Below are positions 58,131 to 64,000 of a DNA stretch of 64,000 bases, in pieces. The notes below the pieces were generated by a model. It made no database searches and was not told the origin of the DNA. It saw nothing but the letters and a program-made list of their open reading frames with translations. The stretch comes from Gemmatimonadaceae bacterium. Lineage in GTDB: Bacteria; Gemmatimonadota; Gemmatimonadetes; Gemmatimonadales; Gemmatimonadaceae. The stretch covers positions 1-64,000 of the forward strand of contig JABFXC010000021.1 of NCBI GenBank assembly GCA_013361935.1. The letters are read 5' to 3'. Position 1 is the first letter of the stretch, and each line of letters starts with the position of its first letter. Made by a program: the position numbers and the translations under genes.

Positions 58131-58316
58131 GGGAACGCCGATCGAAAAATCGTCCGGAGAACGGGGAACAACGATCCGAGGCGCGGGTTCGAGACACGTA
58201 CCCTGAACGACACCGAGAGCTGTCCGCGGTGGACAGCCAGCGCGTTGCAGAACGCGTGACCCGGAGGGGAGATGCAAGTCGCAGGGGAAGAGCGGGCACC
58301 GCTCAAGGAGGGAGGG

Positions 58317-58856
58317 ATGGACGTCCTCGTGATGTTGGAGGATGGGTCCGACCACTCGCCCGTGCTCGCGCATGTGAATTCCGTGCCTTCGCCGCTGGAT
58401 GCCAGTCGTCCATCGCGCGATGTCGTGACGCTCTACAGCGCCCCGAGCCCGGAGTCTCTTGCGCTGGCGCTGGCCGCGGCGGTCGAGAGCCATCGATCGG
58501 GAGACGATCGCTCGGACGCGATCCGTCATCTCGGCGTGTGGGCGGAGCGTGGCGCGATCGGTGACGCGGCGTGGCGCGATGGTGCCACGGGTCAGCTCAT
58601 GACACAGGACCTCGACATCCCACTCGAGATTCTGCACGCGACCGCCGGCCGGCTGCTCTCGGAGTGCGGGCAGCTCATTCGTCGTCTCGCTGCTGGGCTC
58701 AGCATGCCCGATTGGCCCGAAGGGGCGCGTCGCGCGATCACCGTTTCGCTCGGTCCGGTGCTCGAGATGACCGCCGGAGCGCGCGCTCGCATCGAGAACA
58801 TGCTCGACACGGTTCGCGAAGCAGATGGACTGACCTTCGAGTACGAGGGAGACTGA
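58317..58856 (+). CDS. conserved-looking protein of unknown function
   Basis: A 179-aa soluble acidic protein: MDVLVMLEDGSDHSPVLAHV, a middle segment with GVWAERGAIGDAAWRDGATG, and a long C-terminal helix region (LEILHATAGRLLSECGQLIR ... RARIENMLDTVREADGLTFE). No family recognised; the helical end could form a coiled coil. AAGGAGG lies 5 bases before ATG 58317. An ATG at 58272, with GGAGG 4 bases upstream, would add 15 residues. Confidence 0.55.
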   Translation: MDVLVMLEDGSDHSPVLAHVNSVPSPLDASRPSRDVVTLYSAPSPESLALALAAAVESHRSGDDRSDAIRHLGVWAERGAIGDAAWRDGATGQLMTQDLDIPLEILHATAGRLLSECGQLIRRLAAGLSMPDWPEGARRAITVSLGPVLEMTAGARARIENMLDTVREADGLTFEYEGD

Positions 58857-58881
58857 ATCGAATCGTTCTTCGTCCGAGCAG

Positions 58882-58917
58882 CAGGGGTCAGGCCCCAGGC
58901 GTCAGGAAGTGCGGAAC
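58882..58917. repeat. half copy of the GGGGCCAGGCGTCAGGAA element
   Basis: CAGGGGTCAGGCCCCAGGCG and TCAGGAAGTGCGG match one arm of the palindromes at 7635-7702 and 37997-38061; the second arm is missing. It lies just after the preceding gene's stop and before a terminator. Confidence 0.55.
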
Positions 58918-58924
58918 GACAAGG

Positions 58925-58963
58925 GCGGCGAATCGGAGTTCCGATTCGCCGCTTCTGTTTTTT
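58925..58963 (+). terminator. canonical rho-independent terminator
   Basis: GCGGCGAATCGG pairs with CCGATTCGCCGC around an AGTT loop, followed 5 bases later by T6 (58958-58963). It closes the unknown-protein transcript. Confidence 0.85.
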
Positions 58964-59060
58964 GCAGTTGCCGATCCCTGATCCCCGACCCCTTCGTAGG
59001 GCTCCGCCTGCTTGACTCACCGCTCCCCGAGCGACAGGGTAATGACAGGGAGGATCCGGA

Positions 59061-59324
59061 ATGTCCCAACCTGTACCACGCACGACTCGCGACCCTGGGG
59101 GAAGCGAGAGAATCTTCGCCGCCGAGGATGGCCGTCTCTGGGGCGCTGCGCGCATGCAACAGGAGCGTGGCGACGACGAGGCGGTCGTTTTTTCGTGCAT
59201 CAGCGACTCCCGGCAGACCGTGCGCGCGATCTCGATCGGTCGCGAGCAGGATCTGGCCGACGTGAGCGACGAGACGCTGCGCGCCTGGCTCCGCGCGGCT
59301 CCTCGGATCGGACGCCTCGTCTAG
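59061..59324 (+). CDS. small protein of unknown function
   Basis: An 87-aa protein with FAAEDGRLWGAARMQQERGD, VVFSCISDSRQTVRAISIG and a C-terminal DETLRAWLRAAPRIGRL. The pattern suggests a small alpha/beta fold. GGGAGG lies 7 bases upstream of the ATG. It precedes the EF-G paralog by 42 bp and may share its transcript. No family recognised. Confidence 0.55.
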   Translation: MSQPVPRTTRDPGGSERIFAAEDGRLWGAARMQQERGDDEAVVFSCISDSRQTVRAISIGREQDLADVSDETLRAWLRAAPRIGRLV

Positions 59325-59366
59325 CGGACTTCTTCTGACCTGATCGAGCCGAAGGAGGTTGGACCC

Positions 59367-61451
59367 ATGCGGGAGTATGATGCGCGGGCGATCCGCAATG
59401 TCGCGGTCGTGGGACATGGCGCGAGCGGGAAGACCACACTGGTCGACTCGCTCGCGTTCGTTTCCGGGTCCAGTCGCCGACGAGGATCGGTGAAGGAAGG
59501 GACGGCGCTCACGGATGCGACCCCGGAAGAGACGGAGCGGGGGTACTCGATCAACGTCGGGTGCGCGATCGCCGAATGGATGGACACGAAGCTGAACCTG
59601 CTCGACACGCCCGGCTACGCCGACTTCGCCGGCGACGCGGTCGCCGGCCTCGCCGCGGCGGACGGCGCGCTCGTCGCCGTGAGCGCGACCTCCGGCGTCG
59701 AGGTCGGCACGGAGCGCATGTTCCACGAGGCGATCGAGCGGCGGGACCCGGTGCTCTTCGTCGTCACGCTGATGGACAAGGAGCACGCCAGCTTCGACCG
59801 AGCGTACGCGGCGATCCGCGAGTCGCTCACCCCCAACGTGATCCCGGTCGAGATACCGTTAGGCGAGGGAGCGGCGTTCCGCGGCGCGATCAACCTCTTC
59901 ACGAAGCGCGCCTGCCTCTACGGGGCGAAGGGCGGCGACATCGAGATCCCGGCCGAGGAGCGCGAGCGCTTCGAGCGGTATCACAAGGAGATGCTCGAGA
60001 CGATCGCCTCGACGGACGACTCGCTCCTCGAGCGCTACCTCGATGGCGGGGAGATCACCCGCGAGGAGGAGGTCGCGGCGATGAAGGAGGGAATGAAGAA
60101 GGGCCAGCTCTTCCCGCTCTTCTGCTGCGCCGCCGAGCGTGACTTCGGGACCGAGACGGTCCTCACGCGCCTCGTCGAGCTGATGCCTTCGGCCTACGAG
60201 ATGGAGGAGCTGCACGGCTTCCACGGCGCCGAGGGCGAGCGCGAGGTCGAGATCCATCCCGAGGATGCCGCGCCCTTCGTCGCGCAGGTGTTCAAGACGC
60301 TCTCCGAGCCGCACGTCGGCGACATCTCCTTCTTCCGCATCCTCGCCGGCACGGTGGAGAACGGGAAGGAGGTGTTCAACGCTTCGCGCGGCGCCGCGGA
60401 GAAGCTCGGCCACCTCTCGGTGGCCCAGGGGCGCGAGCGCGCCGAGATCCCGAAGCTGCACGCGGGGGACATCGGCTGCGTCGCCAAGCTGCGCAACACG
60501 CACACGGGGGACACGCTGTCCACGCGCGAGCATCCGGTTCGGCTCCCCTCGATGCGGCTGCCCGAGCCGCTCGTGACCTTCGCCATCCACGCGGCCTCGC
60601 GCACCGACGACGAGAAGCTCCAGGCGGGGCTGCACCGCCTCCACGACGAGGATCCGACGCTCGAGCTGCACTACAACCCGGAGACGCACGAGACGCTGGT
60701 GAGCGGTCTCGGCGAGCGCCATCTCGACGTCGCGCTGGCGAAGCTCAGGCGAAAGGCCGGCGTCGTCGCGACGCTGAGCGCCCCGAAGATCGCTTACCGC
60801 GAGACGATCCGCGCCCGCGCCGAGGGACAGGGGCGCCACAAGAAGCAGACAGGGGGCCGCGGGCAGTTCGGCGACTGCTGGGTGCGGATCGCGCCCGCGC
60901 AACGCGGCGACGGCGTGGTCTTCGAGGACCGCATCACGGGCGGCGTCATCCCGAGCAAGTTCATTCCTGCGGTGGAGAAGGGGATCAACGAGGCGGCGAC
61001 GCGCGGCGTGCTCGCCGGCTACCCGATGGTCGACTTCCGGGTGGAGCTCTTCGACGGCTCGTACCACTCCGTGGACTCGAACGAGATGTCGTTCAAGATG
61101 GCGGGGATCCTCGCCTTCAAGGAGGTCGCGAAGAAGTGCAGGCCGGTGCTGCTCGAGCCGCTCGACGAGCTGGAGATCGAGACGCCGGACGACTACCTGG
61201 GCGACGTCCTCGGCGATCTCTCGTCACGGCGGGGGCAGGTGCTCGGCACGGAGCCGGCGGGCTCGAAGCGAACGAAGGTGCGCGCCACCGTTCCGGAGTC
61301 GGAGATCCACCTCTACGCGACGCAGCTCCAGTCGCTGACTCACGGCCGCGCGAGCTTCACGCGGCGCTTCAAGCAGTACGAGGAGGTGCCCGGCGAAGTC
61401 GCGCAGCGCGTGATCGCGCAGCACGTGGAGGAGAAGGAGGCGACGGCGTAG
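59367..61451 (+). CDS. EF-G-like translational GTPase paralog
   Basis: A 694-aa translation GTPase with the five EF-G domains. G1 is VVGHGASGKTTL (16-25); switch II is LLDTPGYADF (79-87), where EF-G normally has DTPGH, so the catalytic His is Tyr; the G4 site reads VVTLMDKEHA (132-141) rather than NKxD. Domain IV has GGRGQFGDCWVRIAP, and the C-terminus SSRRGQVLGTEPAGSKRTKV. These features fit the EF-G paralog subfamily found in actinobacteria and other high-GC phyla, not the canonical FusA. Possible role: ribosome recycling or stress. GGAGG precedes the start. Followed by a palindromic repeat. Confidence 0.88.
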   Translation: MREYDARAIRNVAVVGHGASGKTTLVDSLAFVSGSSRRRGSVKEGTALTDATPEETERGYSINVGCAIAEWMDTKLNLLDTPGYADFAGDAVAGLAAADGALVAVSATSGVEVGTERMFHEAIERRDPVLFVVTLMDKEHASFDRAYAAIRESLTPNVIPVEIPLGEGAAFRGAINLFTKRACLYGAKGGDIEIPAEERERFERYHKEMLETIASTDDSLLERYLDGGEITREEEVAAMKEGMKKGQLFPLFCCAAERDFGTETVLTRLVELMPSAYEMEELHGFHGAEGEREVEIHPEDAAPFVAQVFKTLSEPHVGDISFFRILAGTVENGKEVFNASRGAAEKLGHLSVAQGRERAEIPKLHAGDIGCVAKLRNTHTGDTLSTREHPVRLPSMRLPEPLVTFAIHAASRTDDEKLQAGLHRLHDEDPTLELHYNPETHETLVSGLGERHLDVALAKLRRKAGVVATLSAPKIAYRETIRARAEGQGRHKKQTGGRGQFGDCWVRIAPAQRGDGVVFEDRITGGVIPSKFIPAVEKGINEAATRGVLAGYPMVDFRVELFDGSYHSVDSNEMSFKMAGILAFKEVAKKCRPVLLEPLDELEIETPDDYLGDVLGDLSSRRGQVLGTEPAGSKRTKVRATVPESEIHLYATQLQSLTHGRASFTRRFKQYEEVPGEVAQRVIAQHVEEKEATA

Positions 61452-61618
61452 CCTGACGAGGCGCGGGGCGCATTCGGCCCCGGTGCGCCGTGCGGTGGTT
61501 CGGACGCGGCTCCCGGATCTCTGCCGTTCGCGGGGAGCCCGGGAGGTTGGGAGAACGGCTCGGGGAGTTTGCTGTGTTCCGCTCCGTGGCTCCTGTCATT
61601 GCCAACGAAGCGCCGGAA

Positions 61619-61671
61619 TGCTTGAGGGGGGCGTATGGCGAGACCATCTCGCCACGCGCCCCCCTGAAGCA
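61619..61671. repeat. long palindrome TGCTTGAGGGGGGCG / CGCCCCCCTGAAGCA, terminator-like
   Basis: Outer arms of 15 bp (one mismatch) plus an inner TGGCGAGA/TCTCGCCA pairing. It lies in the 346-bp gap between the convergent EF-G paralog and KamA genes. The rest of the gap shows no gene. It looks like a dispersed REP-like unit. Confidence 0.6.
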
Positions 61672-61797
61672 TCGTGAGCTGCACGAACAACAGCTCCAAC
61701 TCATGACCGATCCCAGTCCTCCCCGCCTCCCGATCTCCCCGCGAAAAGCAGAGATCCAGAAACTCGCGTCAGACTCCGCGCACGGCGCGCGCCAAGC

Positions 61798-62961
61798 TCA
61801 CCCGTTCGCCGACTTCCGCTTCCTCGTCGCGCGTCCCTTGCTCGCCGCGATCTCGATGGGGACGATGTCAGGCTCGCCGGCGGGTTCGGTGGGGCAGGCG
61901 GGGGACGCGGTCTTCGGCTGCTTGTAGGTGAAGCGCTTTCCCTCGTAGTTGCGGAAGATCACTTCGTCGTCGGTGATCTCCTCGACGTACTCGGGCAGGA
62001 GCGGGACTTTGCCGCCGCCGCCCGGGGCGTCGATCACGAAGTGCGGGACCGCGAGGCCGGAGGTCCAGCCGCGGAGCGCCTTCACGATCTCGAGCCCCTT
62101 CTGCACCTGCGTGCGGAAGTGCTCGCCGCCCGCGACCTGGTCGGCCATGTAGATGTAGTACGGACGCACGCGCGCCTTCAGGAGCTCGTGCATCAGCTTC
62201 ATCATCACTTCCGGGCTGTCGTTCACGCCCTTCAGCAGCACCGTCTGGCAGCCGAGGACCACGCCGGCGCGCGAGAGCCGGTCGAGCGCCGCCCGCGACG
62301 CCTCCGTCAGCTCGCTCGGGTGGTTGAAGTGCGTGTTCATGTAGATCGGGTGGTACTTCTGCACCATGTCGCAGAACTCCGGCGTGATGCGCTCGGGGAG
62401 GTGCGAGGTGATGCGGCTGCCGAGGCGGATGATCTCGACGTGCGGGATCGCCCGGAGGTTCTGCAGGATGTACTCGATGCGCCGGTCGCTGAGCATCATC
62501 GGGTCGCCGCCGGAGAGGATGACGTCGCGCACCTCCGGATGCTGGCGGATGTACTCGAAGGCCGAATCGTACTGGTTGAGCGGGATCTTCTCCGGGTCGC
62601 CGACCTTGCGCCGCCGCGTGCAGAAGCGGCAGTAGCTCGCGCAGACGGGGCTGACGAGGAAGAGCACGCGGTCCGGGTACCGGTGGGTGATGTTCGGCAC
62701 CGGGGAGTCCGCGTCCTCATCGAGGGAGTCGATGACGCCGTCGACGACGTCGAGCTCCTGCACCGTCGGGACGTACTGATTCCACATCGGGTCCCCGACT
62801 GCCTTGATCTCGTTCAGGGCCGCGGGGGTGATGCGCATCTGGAAGTTCTCGAAGGCCGGCTTCAGCGCCTCGACGTCGATGACGTCGCGGCCGAACTTGT
62901 CGGCGAGCTTCTCGAGGGTGTCGATGCTTCCTTCGCGCAGGATTTTCTGCCAGTCACTCAT
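61798..62961 (-). CDS. KamA-family radical SAM aminomutase (lysine 2,3-aminomutase-like)
   Basis: A 387-aa protein with the radical SAM cluster motif CASYCRFC (Cys107, Cys111, Cys114), the preceding HRYPDRVLFLVSPV, DVILSGGDPMMLSDRRIEYI and GCQTVLLKGVNDSPEVM typical of KamA, and the PLP-lysine motif APGGGGKVPLLP near residue 330. It probably shifts an amino group from C2 to C3 of an amino acid; lysine is the family substrate but EpmB-type or glutamate forms exist. ATG overlaps the GNAT stop (ATGA), so it is coupled to the acetyltransferase. Confidence 0.9.
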   Translation of the reverse strand: MSDWQKILREGSIDTLEKLADKFGRDVIDVEALKPAFENFQMRITPAALNEIKAVGDPMWNQYVPTVQELDVVDGVIDSLDEDADSPVPNITHRYPDRVLFLVSPVCASYCRFCTRRRKVGDPEKIPLNQYDSAFEYIRQHPEVRDVILSGGDPMMLSDRRIEYILQNLRAIPHVEIIRLGSRITSHLPERITPEFCDMVQKYHPIYMNTHFNHPSELTEASRAALDRLSRAGVVLGCQTVLLKGVNDSPEVMMKLMHELLKARVRPYYIYMADQVAGGEHFRTQVQKGLEIVKALRGWTSGLAVPHFVIDAPGGGGKVPLLPEYVEEITDDEVIFRNYEGKRFTYKQPKTASPACPTEPAGEPDIVPIEIAASKGRATRKRKSANG

Positions 62962-63542
62962 TGCTGCACCGCTCCCCGCCCCGTGGGCGAGTTGGAAGAA
63001 CCCTGGAACCGTTTGGTGAAGATGATCCGGTCGTCGCCCGGGGCGTAGAAGTCGCGCACGCGAACGGCTTCGACGTAGCCACGCCGCACGTAGAACTCGC
63101 GGGTGGGGGCGTACTCGGATCGGGACGAAGTTTCGACTACCAGCATGCGTGCGTTCTGTCCCTGCAGCCTTCGTTCGACCTCGGTGAGGAGTCGGGTTCC
63201 GCCGCCCGTGCCCTGGGCGCGAGGATCGACCGCGATCCAGTACAGATCGTACGTGCGGTCGGTCTCCGGCGTCGGGCCGTAGCAGGCATATCCCACCAGC
63301 TGGTCTTCCGGGGTGAAGGCGCCGAGGAAGGCGTAGGAGGAGCCGGTGGGGGGAGCGTCGGGTACGGTGCTGCGATCGTGCGGACGCGCGTCGCGCGGGA
63401 ATGCATCGTCGAAGAGCTCGAGCGCGACGTCGATCTCTTCCTCGTTGAAGAAGCGGGTGGCGGAGAGGATCTCCGCGATGCGGTCACGATGGGCGGGCTC
63501 GAGCTCGCCGATGCGGGGCGGGGAGAAGGGGGCGAAGCCCAC
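62958..63542 (-). CDS. GNAT-family N-acetyltransferase
   Basis: A 194-aa acetyltransferase: LVGYACYGPTPETDRTYDLYWI beta hairpin (quoted by its ends LVGYACYGP and TYDLYWI), the acetyl-CoA loop VDPRAQGTGGGTRLL, and FYVRRGYVEAVRVRDFY at the end. Located between the ATP-grasp gene and kamA with tight spacing. In other bacteria KamA (AblA) is paired with a GNAT (AblB) making N-acetyl-beta-lysine, an osmolyte; whether this GNAT does so is unknown. Confidence 0.85.
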   Translation of the reverse strand: MGFAPFSPPRIGELEPAHRDRIAEILSATRFFNEEEIDVALELFDDAFPRDARPHDRSTVPDAPPTGSSYAFLGAFTPEDQLVGYACYGPTPETDRTYDLYWIAVDPRAQGTGGGTRLLTEVERRLQGQNARMLVVETSSRSEYAPTREFYVRRGYVEAVRVRDFYAPGDDRIIFTKRFQGSSNSPTGRGAVQQ

Positions 63543-64000
63543 CTAACGCTGCCCCACGGCGAACAGATCGAGCGCCGCGGGGTCGGCATCCGTCGCCACC
63601 CCGGAGAGCTGCTGCGCGAGGGTCCACCGTTCGGCGGTCGACGGCACCTTGTGCGCGCGGCCGAGCGCGTGCTCGCAGATCGCGTGGACGAGTCCCGGGT
63701 AGTCGAGTCCCGCGACGCGCGCCATGCGGGCGAGCCCCGCGTCGGGGGAGAGGTCGGGGTTCGCGTTCACCTCGAGGAGCCACGGCTTGCCCGTGGAGTC
63801 GACGCGGAAGTCGACGCGGCCGTAGCCGTGGCCGCCGACGGCGCGCCAGGCGGAGAGCGCGATGTGCTTCAGCTCCTGGGTGAGCTCGGGCGGAAGCTCG
63901 GCGGGGCAGCGCGGCACCGAGCCGAGATCCTCCTCGGATCCGGTGAGCCACTTCGACTGGTAGGAGACGATCTTCCACATCCCCTTCGGCATCCCGCGGA
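63543..64000 (-). CDS. ATP-grasp ligase (D-Ala-D-Ala ligase-like), C-terminal part (cut by window edge)
   Basis: The visible 150 residues form an ATP-grasp C-terminal lobe: WRAVGGHGYGRVDFRVDSTGK followed by PWLLEVNANPDLSPDAGLAR, with the metal ligands Asp, Glu and Asn of the family. The frame is open to the right edge. Its TAG stop lies in a CCTAACG motif. It is the first visible gene of the operon with GNAT and KamA. Similar ligases form D-Ala-D-Ala or other amide bonds; here the substrate could be the aminomutase product. Confidence 0.85.
   Translation of the reverse strand, partial: RGMPKGMWKIVSYQSKWLTGSEEDLGSVPRCPAELPPELTQELKHIALSAWRAVGGHGYGRVDFRVDSTGKPWLLEVNANPDLSPDAGLARMARVAGLDYPGLVHAICEHALGRAHKVPSTAERWTLAQQLSGVATDADPAALDLFAVGQR

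Noticed and set aside
1-64000. CRISPR arrays, tRNA or rRNA genes
   Set aside because: No regularly spaced repeats, no tRNA T-loop with acceptor pairing, and no rRNA-like stretches were seen.

Overview
The window is 64 kb of GC-rich (roughly 70%) bacterial chromosome with dense, often ATGA- or GTGA-overlapped genes. The cell is Gram-negative (TamA/BamA-like Omp85 protein plus TamB, many lipoproteins). I lean to a Gemmatimonadota-like organism because of the GC content, a Rho factor with a long disordered N-terminus, an EF-G paralog of the DTPGY type, DUF1501/DUF1800 and DUF255 proteins, and many SusD-less small lipoproteins. This is inference, not proof. No rRNA, tRNA or CRISPR array was seen.

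Layout. 1-3117 (minus): a BMP-type nucleoside/basic-membrane ABC importer (binding protein, double ATPase, permease cut by the left edge). 3400-7630 (plus): de novo NAD operon nadB - lipoprotein - nadA - nadC. 7711-9414 (minus): a hydrophilic small protein and an AAA ATPase with a winged-helix-like end. 9599-11904 (plus): a candidate single-strand annealing protein, a divergent ECF-like sigma factor and an S24 (LexA-type) protease. 12071-21800: an exported Rhs/YD-repeat polymorphic toxin locus. It is broken by a 2-nt slip in a TG tract, carries a HEXXH metallopeptidase tip followed by a beta-propeller lipoprotein, then an IS110-family element, then a displaced second Rhs tip with its own putative immunity gene. 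A near-identical 30-bp element lies upstream of both the sigma factor and the Rhs cluster, which links the two blocks.

22216-31121: housekeeping and membrane genes: a GlsB-type protein, acyl-CoA dehydrogenase, a DUF255 thioredoxin-fold protein, fluoride channel, topoisomerase IB and an M20 dipeptidase. A 230-bp giant palindrome sits between the divergent DUF255 and fluC genes. 31137-39836 (minus): rho, then TamA/BamA-like and TamB-like envelope assembly genes. 40382-45000: small signalling genes (a receiver-like/HisKA protein lacking an ATPase domain, CheY-like and AraC-like regulators, a 46-aa lipopeptide, TPR proteins). 45058-52591: envelope enzymes (polysaccharide deacetylase lipoprotein, class A PBP, DUF1501/DUF1800 pair, LytM/M23 lipoprotein). 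52751-58856: a GGDEF-AAA-TPR fusion, a lipoprotein, an orphan OmpR-family regulator divergent from a membrane protein across a perfect 16-bp palindrome. 59061-64000: an EF-G paralog, then a minus-strand operon of ATP-grasp enzyme, GNAT acetyltransferase and KamA-type radical-SAM aminomutase.

Two window-wide sequence patterns stand out: the octamer CGTTAGGC (about 14 copies, mostly encoding Leu-Gly with the otherwise rare TTA codon) and several families of intergenic palindromes that double as terminators.
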